A DNA stretch of 64,000 nt, from the NCBI RefSeq assembly GCF_900496995.4, contig NC_044023.1:24560453-24624452 (forward strand), written 5' to 3'. Under the pieces are notes generated by a model that saw only the letters and a list, made by a program, of their open reading frames with translations, searched no databases and was not told the origin of the DNA. The translations under genes and the position numbers were made by a program. This document shows, piece after piece, positions 14,947 through 28,000 of the stretch (its first letter is position 1; each line of letters starts with the position of its first letter). This DNA comes from Aquila chrysaetos chrysaetos. Its lineage: Eukaryota; Chordata; Aves; Accipitriformes; Accipitridae.

Positions 14947-14954
14947 TGACGTCA
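14947..14954. promoter_or_regulatory. Perfect CRE palindrome (TGACGTCA)
   Basis: An exact TGACGTCA full-site cAMP response element lies in the gene-free upstream region, within CTGACGTCAGTAATG. The CpG-containing octamer is uncommon in AT-rich DNA outside CpG islands. Function is unknown and a chance match is possible. Confidence 0.4.
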
Positions 14955-16202
14955 GTAATGGACCAGTGTAGGTGTTTCTTTGAAACAATGAAAAGCCCAG
15001 CTCACACTACCTATTTAATAGCTTCAAGCTGTTAAAACATAAATATATTTTAAAAAAGCATCCTGTGGCGCCAGGAGACAGCCCTTTGAGACATCACATA
15101 TGGCTTCAAGAGAACAAATTTGAAGCCACAGACGACCTACTCTGTATTTCTGAAAATTATCTCTCTGAGGCCAATGGTTACAAGTCCTCGGAGATGGATT
15201 TGGTAGTGCTGGAAATCAAACTCACCTCTCCAAGTTCTTCTAAATTTTTGTCCTTGTTGAGGACTGACCCCATAAACCAACAGCCAGAGCAGCTCAGATC
15301 CTTCCTCAGGTCACAGGTTTATGGTGAGAGAGCATGCAGTCTGCCTGCAGTAGGAAGAAAGGAAAAACTGCTAGGAAGCAGAATACAACATTTGGCATTA
15401 ACTTTCAGGAAAAGAAATCTACTAAATTACATTTGAAACCGCTGATCAAACCCCATTTCATTTCTGAAATTTCTTCCCTAACTGGTATTGTTTTGTTTTC
15501 CATTCCCAACAAAACAAGCCTGATCCAATTAAATCCAGTCCTATTACCAGCTAGTGTCATCTTCCCTAAGGGAAGTAGAAAGTATCCTTCCTCCTGTCAA
15601 AGCTGAATTCATCTCAGTGGGCTCTTCACCTGCTAATCATGAGATCTTTAGTGATGAATAAGTGGAGTAATTATCATCTGATGGATATTACATTAGCGTA
15701 ATTGCTGAGTCTGAGTGGAGCTGTAGATGAAGAGCTCACTGAGCACAGGAAAGTGCCACCATCCCTGCTCCAGTGCAGACCCCAGGGATGGGTGTCCATA
15801 CAGACTCCAGCACCTCCTGAGATGTCAGACCACTGTAGGGGCACAGGGCTGACCCTGCAGTGCCTCCCCTCAGGGCACACCTCTCCTGGCGGGGGACTTC
15901 AGACCGCACCAGGGTTTAATATAAGGCTCTGCATGAGCATGAGCTCACTTAAACACTCCAAGTGTCGTCCAACTGAGGTGCCAGTGATTCGCTTTTAGCT
16001 TCAGACTGCACAGAAAGGTAGGATGTGGAAATCATAGATGTTTACAGGAGAGACCCACAGCTGCTTTGCCGTAAACGCCAGCCATGCGTGGCCACTGGCT
16101 TGTTTGCTGAGGTTTATCAGGGTGTCTGGCATCTCTGGGCTACTCAGGGTTCAAACACACAAAAGTTGCTGGTATAGTTCAGACACCTTTTTGCTCTCTT
16201 TC

Positions 16203-16220
16203 TCATTGGGTATTTATTTA
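16203..16220. repeat. Short TTTA microsatellite
   Basis: About four tandem TTTA units. It is otherwise unremarkable. Confidence 0.8.
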
Positions 16221-19200
16221 TTTATTTACCTCAGCATTTGCATGCCTTATAATTTCACTGAATTTCTCATAACTCCTGAGGTAGAGGAGTGCTATTTGAG
16301 ACATTTTAGAGGTGCAACACTGCGACAGAGAGGATAATATTTTCAAATATGTCTAAACGTCATAAGAGGCTAGACTCCGTTTACAGTGTGTTATCACGCT
16401 GGAGCTCAGCACTCTTTGAAAATCACTGGAATTTGGGCTTTGAATAGCTTGCTTTATTATGGGGTGCGGTGTAAGCGTGCAGTGCTTTGCTGCTGGGGGG
16501 ATCCACAGCTTAGACAGGGGTGTGCAGGCAGGTTCCTTCACGGTGCCACAATGGAGGGGAATGATTAAATACTCAAAAAGGGATCTAGAAAGCCATCTAA
16601 ACGTAAACTAGCAGCAGGAAATGCAGAGAGGGGAGGTACCGTTCAAGCCCTAAAGCAGTTAGACACTTCTGAGTTCTCACTTGCAATTCCCCACCTGGCC
16701 TGTGGCATGTAAGGCAAATTATCTTTTCCTCCAGAAAAATGGCTTTCCCCGCGCCCCTCTGGCTGGATTACACCAGCTTGCCCTGCCAGGTTTGGTGGTG
16801 GAGCTGGAATCCAGGTCAGCTTTGTCTCATGGAAGCACCTCAGCTCCCAGACCAGACAGTCAATGGTCCAGCAAGTACTGACACCTAGAGAGGTAACTGC
16901 AACAGCAGAGACTTATCACCCCTCCACAGGCTGAAACAAACAGCTAGGACACCCAAAGAGAAAACTTATTCTCCAGGTCATGTGGAAGAGGAGCTTTGAT
17001 GGGCCCTCTCCTTCCACTCAAATTGACAAGACAAAAGAGAGCCCATAAATCTAAGCACAAAAGGTCTCAATATCTTTCTTTTGGGAAGGGTTGAGGTGGA
17101 GGGGAGATACGCTTTGATTTAAGCGAGAGATTGCTATCTCTGGATCAGTCTCCATGGGCAAGTTGGAGAAAGAGAAGGTCTTGTCTGAGAATCCTCCCAG
17201 GCCTTGGGCAGGAACTGATGAACAGCTTCAGGAATTCAGCAGTTATGTTCATGTCTGCCGACAGAAATTTAGGTATCCATGGCTTTTAGGTACCTGCAAG
17301 ATTAGGCAAGACTTTTCAGTTGCTGGAGGTACCTGACAACTGGATTCGGATGGCTAACAACTGACTTGCACACATTCACAGAGAAGGAAAATGGTTGCTC
17401 AAGAGCTTGACCCCAGGTGGCTGGAGCTGGGAGTTACCACTGCCCTGTTCTTTGAATTAAAGACCAGCCCAATCCATTTGCCAGAAGCAAAAAATACAAT
17501 TCAGATCTGTATTAGCTGGAATAACAGGCAACTCTTTTTCCTGAATGCGCTTTTCAAAGAATTTAATTTTTGAAAATATATATTCATTCAAAATCAAAGG
17601 AAAACTTAACAGTAATGGGGTCTTGCTCATCCATCCTCAAATAAGGCTTCAGGCTTCAGCTACCTGTGACTACAGCTTTTCAACCACCCCTCCTTTTTAC
17701 CCTCTAACTGCCAAATGGAGCAATGGTCTATAAAAATCTGCACAAGTCTGGAATACCTTGGGAACCCATTTTTAGTAACATTCAGCATTACACGAATATT
17801 CATTTTGCTGGCATTTCTCTGAACAGCCAGGCACGCAGTGCAGTAACTTGCTGTCTGTGTGCAAGACCCGTACATAGGGCTTCACTGGTGGTCTGCAGTG
17901 CATTAGTTTTCATTAACGGTAAGCTGATATGATCTCTGATATGGAGATCCAAGATAGCTCACCAGAGGGAGAATGCTTCATGAATGCAGGAAGAGATGTA
18001 AACAGAGCAAAAGACTACTATTTCTTGAGTTTCTTCTGATTTTGATTATCACAGTGAACCCAGGATTACCTTGACATGAGCCTCAAATGTACCTAGTGAA
18101 GCCAATGAGGTTTATCCCAGAAATTAATTCACTCTACTATTTTCATATGTCTTTTAAAAGAAGCTATGGCTAAGTAAGCAGAATATAGAAAGCCAATCAT
18201 TCTCACATAAACGTGTGATTTTCTTCATATCCACAATAAAATGTGTGGAACTATGTTTTTGCTGTTCACAAATTTGGATCGAAAATGTTTTGTCACCATA
18301 ACCAACAGATAATCCTGCTCTGTCCTGCAGTGTGGCATGCTAGTCCAAGGACAGACAGACAGCTGGAAAATGTCATATATTTGTGACTTGCCAGAAACAA
18401 AAAAGGTCTCATGCAGCACCATGTTGGAGGAAAAAACCCACGCAGAAGAAACTTGTACTGAATCCAGGTAAGATCTACACAGCTTCCGCTATAGCACTGA
18501 ATACAGGCAACAGCATGGTGCTAGTGCTAGCAGTGCTGATTAGCATGCTGCTTCTACAGGATACAAAAAAGTCATTTGCAGTTATCTGGTAATTCCCAGA
18601 AAGACAAGAGTGCTGACTGTTTTGGAGTCCTGATCCTACCTGCTGAAGTCAGTACTTCTAATCTGTTTACATTTTCCTTCCTCACTGTCTAATTGGCATT
18701 GTTACTGTGGTTCCTTCTCAGCCATTCTGCCAAAGAATCATTTCTGGGGTGGTTGAAATGCTTCTTCCCGTTCAAGGACATTTCAGGTAATCAAATCCAA
18801 TTTGGATTAATTGTGATGTTTTTCAGTCCAAAATAAAAGTTGAGATGGTCTGGAGCAAAATCCAGACACTGAAAAAGATCAGCTGTCTCACTTTAAAGCT
18901 TTTCTTTGATGCGGATTTCTTAGGATGATATATCATGGATATTAGATCTTCCCATCCTCCAGCTTTTCCATGATGGCCTTGAATATTTAGGGATCCCAGC
19001 ATTCCATAATGCTTTCTTTAAAAACTGGGCTGCTCCAAGCAGTCCCACTTGTGTTTTTCTCCTCATGAAGACCAGGCTCCTCCTTAGGTATGCCTTAGGA
19101 GGGACAGGCTTTGCAGCTGTATGTTGAGGGGCTGATTTGGAAGAAAACATATCTCCTTGCTCAAAGAACTTTAACCCTTGCAAAACCAAATGCCAGATGG

Positions 19201-21012
19201 GATTTATACAACACATCCCTGTTACTGCAAGACAAAGTGTACCAGTTCACACCAAATTAATTCTACAGCTCTGAAATTAACTCAGTATAAGCAGTTACTC
19301 CAGGCAAGGCAGGTGCAGACATAACTTTGTGCTTCATTATTGGAAATTCAATGCCATCTCTGAATTTGTTTATGCCCTACCAAATTAATTAAATCAATCC
19401 AAGAAGTTAATTTCAGTTACTCTGGTCCAAATTAAGCAACATCTTTGAACACCTTTCACTGTTTTCATGAAACTGTTAGTGGTGTAAAGTTCCATGTGCG
19501 CATTGAGTTTCTTGCTAGATGAGGCTCCATCAGCAGAGTTTTCATTTAACAAACCTTACAGAGGACAAACTCTGGTTTCTCTGGGTGGAGGTGTACGTGA
19601 CCCAGTACTGAATGGCTTGATCCGTCTCACGTTTTAAGCACATCTTTTACACTTTGTAGTATTAGCTTCTCTTTCTTGTATCACCTTATCACTCATCTGA
19701 CTTACCAGAGCACACAGCCCTGCAACCACCCATGCTGCCCATACAGAAATTGCTAATTGTGGCTTATTTGTTCATGTGCGAAATCTACTGGGGACAGGAA
19801 AGGCAGGATGGTCGCCTTGTTAACAAAATACCTCCAGTATAAGGGTTTGTGATACAATTTCTCACTTGAAGTTGTTAACTGTTTGTCTTGGCTTATCACC
19901 TGCTAGCCTCAGTTCACACCTCTTCTGACTAAGGCACAGGGCTCACCAGCGCTACAATAAACACTGACTAATTCTCCCCCATCCAGTAACCACTACGTTG
20001 CCAATTCACTCCTCTTCTGATCTCTGGGTTTCAAAATAACATTACTTTATACTTCAGCTGGAGATTGCCAAACACTATACTATATTATCTTTCTCTCCCA
20101 CAGATGGAAATAGTAAAACTTGAGAAAATTAAGTAAATCCATGAAGAAAGCTGCTGATGAATGGCTTACCAGTTCTGCCTCCCAGCCCACTGCTCTACCA
20201 GCCTCGTGTGACACGAAGAAAAGCCACAAGGCCTCAATACCCCAGACCATCGCTCTGTTGGCCACACTGCCCAGCACTCCTATTCTCAAGACCTGGCTCT
20301 TGCTCTGTCATGCTAGAAGGCTGGCACTGCAGTTTCAAGCTGCTCCGAGGATAAACTGAACCATGCCAGCCCCTCACCACCTTGCTCTTGCAAGCTGTCT
20401 GACTGACAGCGGATTGCAAACACACAGTCATTTCGATCCATCACACTCCATGCTAAAAACTCCTCCGGCCCCATGTTTTTTGCTGAAATTTTACTGGCTA
20501 TGGTGCATCTTGTCCCAACACAGTGCATCCTTCTCACATTGTCCTAGAGCCAACCAAGGATTCATGTGCTTGATTTTTACTTTTGAAATTCAGGACTGTT
20601 CACCAAAGAACTCCAGAGGCTTTCTGGAGAAAACTCTGATCCCTGCAAAGTCGGGGAATGGTGGTACAAAAGCAGTCTGAAAGTGGCAAGTGAACTTCTG
20701 AGAAAGGAAAGTACTTGGTTGAGTTGTTTGAGGTTCTTGCGTTTTTTTGTTTGTTTGCTTGCTTTGCTATCTATAGTCAAACAACACTTTTGGAAAATAA
20801 CACATTTCTGAAAGATTTGTCACCCAAGTTGCCTTTTTCAGGGGTGAAAGAATCCATGCAGGTGTCTTAACAGGTCACCTTCAAAAACACCCAAACACAC
20901 GAAAAGCCAGAAACCCAGAATTTTCTCATGTGGAAAGCTAGTAACAAAAATTAAAAGAAATCCTCAATTCATCACCCAAACCATGCTTTTTTAAAACAAA
21001 TTTGCAAATTAT

Positions 21013-21060
21013 GCTTAAGTGACTCTTCCAAAGTCACACAGCAAGTCAGTGGCAAACTAA
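21013..21060 (+). repeat. MIR-like SINE core
   Basis: The run CTTAAGTGACTCTTCC, AAAGTCACACAGCAAGTCAG, TGGCAAACTAA follows the MIR core block (gttaagtgacttgcccaaggtcacacagcaagtcagtggca) almost base for base, with two small gaps. It is in the MIR sense orientation on +. MIR elements predate the mammal-reptile split and are known as remnants in birds. Confidence 0.6.
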
Positions 21061-21243
21061 CCATATAGCTGCTGTGCACAGTCATATGCCTATTCTGAGG
21101 TACACGATGATGTAAAATCCAGATTGTTCTTTTTTTAATATTCATCCTATAGTCCTAATTATAGGATAAGTTACTGGTCTTAGTAAGTTAAGTTTATTGT
21201 AAATGTTCTTCAGTTATGTGCCAGTATTATGAGACAAATAATT

Positions 21244-21280
21244 TATTCCATTCCATAATCCATTATTCCATTCCATAATA
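21244..21280. repeat. Tandem duplication, 20-base unit, about 1.9 copies
   Basis: The block ATTCCATTCCATAAT occurs twice exactly 20 bases apart, with related flanking bases. The unit is AT-rich and probably arose by replication slippage. Confidence 0.8.
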
Positions 21281-24019
21281 TTAGGACACTTTCTTTAGTT
21301 GGACAATTGCTATTTCCATCATTCTGTGGATTAACCCTGAAGAGCAAGAGTGAAGAAAAACACAGTATCCTCTGGGATACATCCTGCTATTTGAAGCGTG
21401 CCTTCCAAATGGACAGACCCAATTCACCTGGCGTACAAAACCTTTCAGACAAATGGACGGCAATGTTCTTCTTCAGGTATGTACTAAATCAGCCACAAAA
21501 TCGATGCTGCCAGCTCATCAGGAACCACTATTGTCTCTAAATAAGTCTAACAGATCTACTCAACCAGTACCTTCTTGCTTTAACTGAACATTTCTTCTTC
21601 TGGGAGCCAACTGGATTTCTTGGCTCTGGGAATGGGGTTCATAATGGACATGAAAATACAACTCTGGTTTTGTCTTGAAGACGGCTTGTCATTTTTTCTC
21701 TCCTACCAAAACACAGGTCCAATATTGTCTATAGGGAAAAAATATATTGGCAGTTTGGATAAATGAGAATATGTATGCTACTACCAGTCTGACAACGCGC
21801 ACTGACTCCCACAGAATAGCACAGCAAGAGTTCCTTTTTCCACCTACATTGGTGACACTACATCCCAGCTTACATAATTATGCAGCACCAACTACCAACA
21901 CATCCATGGTCTGCTTCTACAGAAAGAGACAGAAATGAGGTAATACACAGTTGAAAACCAGGGTTTTTTTATCTCGTAGTCACTCAAGAAGGCTTTGAAA
22001 TATACAGGAGCTTTCTGTAACCAAGGATTGATCAAAGAATGAGAATTAAAATACTTAGATTCCACCGAAACTGTTCTGAGTTTTGCCAGGGTCACCTCTC
22101 TTCTGCCCCATAAAGTCCGGAGCAGATGCCATCACTGCAGTGCATCACCATGTTCCCACTGAAAACAACTGCAAAATTCTCACAAGGGTTCAACAAATAC
22201 AGCGATTTCAGTGGCAGCCGAGGACACTCAGACACTCACACAGCTGAGTCTGCACCTTTCAGATTGCATGGGAGGACTATCCTCTAATTCACTGTATGGG
22301 ACCCTTCTCAAGATAAGATCTTAACAAAAACAGTAATGCAGTTACATTTATTACACTGTCAGTGTGCCTCCCACATAGGAGGGTTTGTCCTGAATCCTTA
22401 GGCGAAAATTTCTCTTTACACCCACTGTCACACGTGGTGCCCTGCAGTGCTGGTCTAAATGGGTTTGCGTCTGTCGTTCATAAAGGTAACATCTACACCT
22501 ATTGAAACTGAAAGATGCTTTGGCTCTACACTTACAGAGCACGTCAGGAGTTTTTTGGAGGAAAGCTGCAAGTGAAGCATGGTATTATACTAAGAAACAG
22601 CCTTGCATGGGTATTAGACAAACAGATGTCTTCAGCTACTGAAGGACCTGGCCACTGGCAGGAAATAATTCTGCGAGTGGTGCTTGGACAGATTTCAAGA
22701 GCTGAAGCATAGCAGGCTGATTACCGGTTCTCACCTTTCAATCTGAGACCAACTGGGAGAGGTCAGAGCTGCTGCTGACAGGCCAGACATATGGAATTAA
22801 TTTAAGGGTCTGGCAAACACCTTCACCAAAATATGCTGAAAATTCTGCTATTGAAAGTAGCTCAGCAAGCCGAGTTCATTATTCCCCTTGAATCACAAAG
22901 CTCTCCCTTGCTATAGGTATTGTTGCAGCATAGAGCTAAGCAAAATCTGTAAAATCAATGTGAGCAGCAAGACACACACCCGGGACCTGGCCACTTGGGT
23001 TCCCTGCTGCTGCAGGGAGATCACTGCCTGAAGCTCCACTAGCCAGGTCAGGGCTGTGCACGGCGTGCCCATGCTGCTCTGCTGGCACGGAGCCTGCGAG
23101 CAGGATGCTCTGTATTGCGCTAGCCAGCAAACCACACTAACTTTATCTACAACTTAGAAAATGCTGCAGTAAAGGTGCAGTGTCACAGGCTGCTTCAGCA
23201 GTCACCAGGGGCATAACACATGAGGATACAAGTTTGTGCAGCCACCATCACACCCCGTATCGCAGCACTGTCACTGTACTGAAAAGATCTTGCAGGGTGC
23301 CAGCTACTGCAGAAGTGCAAACATACCCTAGTGGCTCTCTCTGCTTTAGCTTATAAGTTCTCATCAAAGAAGCCATTTCACAGAAACTTTCTCCAGTATG
23401 TTTATGACCCAAATTCCATGGGTTTAATTCTGTATTTTCAGACTTGAATCACAAGTTAGAAATAAACTGATGGAATAAAACCCACACCTTCCCTCTCCGA
23501 GACACACTCTCATACACACATACTTCTCACGTGAAAGCAAAGCGATGCTTCAGAAGGCTTAATGGCAAGAGCAGTGCTTCAGGCATCCTGCCTGTTAGTA
23601 AAATGTCACAGTGGAATCAGAACGTACGTAGGAAAACAGAAACAAACCGTGCTCTCGCCAGCATGCGCTGCAACTGTGGAAGAACAAGCTGCAGAAACAA
23701 GTTGTGTTTACATTTATAAATCCAATGCTAGAAACAGGTAAAGACTATGGGATTTGAAGAAGAAAGGAGGCGGGAAGTGTGCCTCTCCAGCTTCACGCAG
23801 TTCACACTTTGTCATACTGACGCAGTCATGGCCACGGAAGGTATTTAGGGAGGCCTGTCTCTCTTTCTTTCTCTGCCTTCTGAAAAAAACATTGAGCAGC
23901 TAGTTTTTTATTTAAAAATCAGCTCTAGTGCTGGAAACACGCCAAAGACAATAGCCGGAAGACCAAGGAAATTCAGTACTTTCAATAACGAGGAAAAAAA
24001 AAAGGAAACGGCCACCCAT

Positions 24020-25085
24020 GGTTTGCCACCCAAAGGCAGGTGGATTCTCGCGGCAGTCGTGCTCACGCGCCGTGTAGGCGCGCAGCCGGCAGAGCACGTC
24101 GACCGCTCAGCCAGAGACCCGGGCAGCGGGACCGGGGCTGCGCTCAGCACCGCACTGGGGCCGCGGCCTAGCAGTGGCCTTGGGACCTGCGACCGCCACC
24201 GACAGCCTCCGTTCTGTCAACGCTCCTCACGGAACACCTAACTGACTGGGGCCGGGTAGGCGATTCGCACGGACCCTTCCTCCTTTCCCTGCATTTTCTG
24301 GTTACATCTGCCAATTTACTACCCCTCGGCGCAAAACTCCACCTCGCCGTTTTCTCACAGCCAGGTGTCAAACACAGATCTGCTCTCCCGGCGGGAACGC
24401 TTCCCGGGCGACAGGCAGCTTCCTTAAAGAGCCTGGGCACAAACGAGCTCCTCCGCACCGCCGCCCTTCGCTCCGAAGGCGGCGCTCTGGGCCGCTCCGC
24501 CGGCGGGGCCCGGCCGGGGCCGCGGCCGGGCCGAGCCCCCCCGGCTCCGCTGCCCCGGTGGCGGACCCCGCCGTCGAACAGCAGGGGGCGCTGCCGCCAG
24601 CGCGCAGGCGCGGGCACGGCTCCCGGCCCGGAAGCGGAAGGGGCGGGCGTCGGCGGGGTGCGCTGCTGCCTGTGCCGGCGGCCGGAGGCTCCGGCGCTGC
24701 GCGGCCCGGCCCGGCCCGGCGGTCACTGTCCGCCGGCGTCTCTCGGCGGCGCGGCATGGCGGAAGCGGAGGCGGCCGGCGGCGCGGGGGAGGCCCCGGCC
24801 CCGGCCGAGGAGGGCGCGGAGCTCACGGCCGTTATCGGCGCCACCGTGCCCACCGGCTTCGAGCTGACGGCGGCCGAGGAGGTGCAGGAGAAGCTGGGCT
24901 CGGCCTCCAGGATCAGCAGGGACCGGGGGAAGATCTACTTCGAGGTCCCGGCCCGGGGCCTGCCGCAGGTCCGCGCGGGCGGGCGGCCCGCTCCGCTCCC
25001 CTCCCCGCTCCCCTCCCCACCGACCCCGGCCCGCTGGCCCGGGGCCGCGGCCGGCGGCCTTGCTGCCCTGGCTGTGACTAGACTA
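24020..25085. promoter_or_regulatory. THUMPD3: CpG-island promoter of THUMPD3
   Basis: GC content and CpG frequency rise sharply at about 24.02 kb and fall again after 25.08 kb, enclosing the first coding exon. Just upstream of the start codon lie an NRF1-like GCGCAGGCGC at 24602, two adjoining ETS cores in CCCGGAAGCGGAAG at 24627-24640 and a GC box GGGGCGGG ending at 24647. There is no obvious TATA box. This is a typical housekeeping promoter. CpG-island promoters are often bidirectional, and a divergent non-coding transcript (human has THUMPD3-AS1) would start here, but I cannot see its exons. Confidence 0.8.
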
Positions 25086-28000
25086 GCGGTGGTTTTAACG
25101 CAAAGGACAGGATCTTAGCCCACCGTGAGCGAAATAGTTTCGTTTTAAAGGCATTCGTTGTGAAAAACACTTGGAAACACTGCCTCAGCTGTCCTGGTTT
25201 CAAGAGCTATATCCAGGCTTATTGTGGTTTTGCAAGGGTAGATGAAGTCAGAGGTGGGGAGCTTAAGTCCGCACAAGGAAGTCTTCCTTGTGGCTTTGCA
25301 CGTAAAGTGATAACCCCCATATAAACAAAAAAAGTGGAAAAACGCGGTCTTCTAAGTCTGGATGTAAGATTACAACATTCTAATTACAGTGAACACGGAG
25401 TCCCCTGGATGTACGTGGTTAGTAACGTGCCACTGTGGTTTCTCATTTCTTCTAGGTCCATCGCCTAAGGTCAGTGGATAATTTATTTGTTGTTGTTCAG
25501 GAGTTCAAAGACTATCAATTTAAAGAAAATAAGGTGAGTTACTCATCATTTTTCAATCAGTTCTGGGTTTTGGAGTGTTTTTTTTTAATTCAAGATGAGT
25601 TTCAGAAAGTACTCTGTTTCATGAACAAGTTGTCTTTTTTATTTTATTTGTGATATTATCCCAGTTCCTCTGTGCTGGCTTGTAAAATGGAAGTGCAGAC
25701 GTGTTGTCTAACATAATTTCTTCAGTTAAATATGCTGTGTAGGCAAAATCTAGGATCAGAGCCGATACCATGCTTGTAGGTCACACTTAGACTGAAGTAT
25801 CACTTCAGTCGCTTATTTTAGCATTAGCTGTTTATTTGATGAGATAAATGATGAAATACTATGGGTCCTGTGACTTTTAAGTGGACTTCTGTTTAGTTAT
25901 GGCAAAAATCTCACAAAAAAGCTGTAAGCTTTGCTTAAATGTGTAGTGGGTTACATGTTTAGGAAACTAACTTGAGAGACTTAAAAAAAGGATAGTTTTT
26001 AAAGAGATGGAATGACTTCACAACTTTTTTTGTCTTTTAAAGGAAGATGCTCTAAAGGATTTGGAAGATTTGGTTAAAAAACTGCCTTGGACCGATCCAT
26101 TGAAAGTTTGGGAGCTGAACAACAGCTTAAAAAAGAAAAAGACAAAACGCAAAAAACATAATCCGCAGAGTACTGCAAGCAAAGAGAAGTTGAATGAGGA
26201 TGGACAAGGGGAAGGGACAGATCAAAAAGACGCTAGTAAACAGGAGGGTTGTGCCCAAAACGCTGCAGGTGTAGAACCTGCTAGCGGCCAGGATACAGAA
26301 AAGGCACAAGGAGTGGCATCACGAAATGGGGAAGAGGAGGAGGAGGAGGATAATGAACAAGCAGATGTGAAAGACGAATTGCAGGCGGGTTCTGGGAGTG
26401 AGACCAAGGCCGGTGATGGTAAGACAAGCGAAGGAAAGGCGAAGGTGTTGAAGTTCCGTGTTACGTGCAATAGAGCAGGAGACAAGCACAGTTTCATGTC
26501 AAACGAGGCTGCGAGAGACTTCGGTGGAGCTGTGCAGGAGCACTTCCAGTGGAAAGCTGACATGACTAACTTTGATGTAGAGGTATAGTGTTGTGCCTTG
26601 GAAGTACTTTTCTATGTACTGCATTTCTATTGTAAAAATTCTTAGTTCTTAATTCTGGTGCTTAGAGATCTCCAAAATGCCTTCAAAAGATGACTCTGGA
26701 ACTAAAAACTCGTAACGCTGAAATCACGGCCTCCTCAGAAGCATTCCTTTCACTGACACATTATGTGTGTCCTCAGATCTCACCACTTGCTACTGCTTTG
26801 GCTATCCATAATAATAATCTCTTTTGTGGCCCAGTGTGGGCACCTCTCCTCTTCCTCTGGTCCCTCTTTTGCTCTGCAAACACTGTTGTCTTCTCCTCAG
26901 GTTAACTGATTAACACCACTACACCCAGTGCAGCTGAGCTGGTGCTCAAAAGTTTTCTGTTCTCCCTCAACCACAGCAAAAGCGCTGGTACCGAGTGTTA
27001 CCTCCTCCTATAGCATTTGGTCTCATTCATATTTAAGTATAATGTAGGCGCCTTCTGCTTTACCTTTACCCTCATTAAATCTTTCCTTAATCCATTGTTT
27101 TATATCAGTGTAAGAAGTTAACAGAAGATATTTCCTCTAGAAGCTGTAGTTTTATGGGTGAAGGGGACAAAAAGGGTTAACGTTAACTGTCCAGTGTTTA
27201 TTTCTTATCATAGGGAAAGCAGAGATTTGGAAAGGACGACCAACAGATGTGGTCCATCAATGGCACGGGACCACCATTTCTGAGGGGCAGAAAAACTGAC
27301 TTTTTCTTGCAAGTCCATTAAGGGCTGGCCCACTGTTCTGTAACAATATTTTCACCTTCCAAATTAGTATGGTGGAGGGACCAGGAATATGATTTTTATT
27401 GCTGCTTTGCAAATGCTTCACTGTGACTTGCGGGACTTACCCGACTTCTCCCCCATACTTATAAAAGAAAACTTTTTTAAAAGTCAGCGTAATGGTTACA
27501 GCACTTTTTGAAGTCTTGTGTAAAAGATTCTGTGTGAATGAGAAAATGCTCGTTCTCATTCTGTGTGAATGAGAAAACGTGTGAATGCTTTCCTGAATTT
27601 TGTCCATTGTTGCCATTAAAATGGTGCATTGCTTTTCTTCCAAGGATGCTCTTTTACATCTAGTTCCTGGTTTTTTTTTAAATTACCATCCAAGATTCTC
27701 ATAAATACCTACCAGGCATACTATGGAAAACTTCTGTTACTCCTGAAATTTAGTTCAAGTTTTTTCTTTAGGTTCTTCTGAATATTCACAATAATGAAGT
27801 AGTTGTGGGTATTGCATTAACTGAAGAGAGTCTTCACAGAAGAAATATTACACATTTTGGACCCACAACTCTTCGTTCAACTCTTGCTTATGGCATGCTT
27901 AGGTCAGTGCGATTGCATAGTATTATATTATTCTCAGTTAACAAGTCATTTTGTTTCAGAAATTAGATCCTTCATTCCCCCCCACTGCTTCCTCAAAAGC

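Larger units (their letters stand above)
9191..24019. other. Non-coding stretch upstream of THUMPD3, no gene recognised
   Basis: No exon with supporting splice sites and family resemblance was found on either strand in these 15 kb. It holds a second MIR-like remnant near 21013-21060, a perfect CRE palindrome at 14947-14954, a TTTA microsatellite near 16203-16220 and an imperfect 20-base tandem duplication at 21244-21280. An exon of an uncharacterised lncRNA, for instance one divergent from the THUMPD3 promoter, could be present and would not be visible to me. Confidence 0.6.

Noticed and set aside
24168-24853. Overlapping minus-strand frames of 100-161 codons over the THUMPD3 promoter
   Set aside because: CpG-island shadow: low-complexity Ala/Arg/Pro composition, antisense to the promoter and exon 1.
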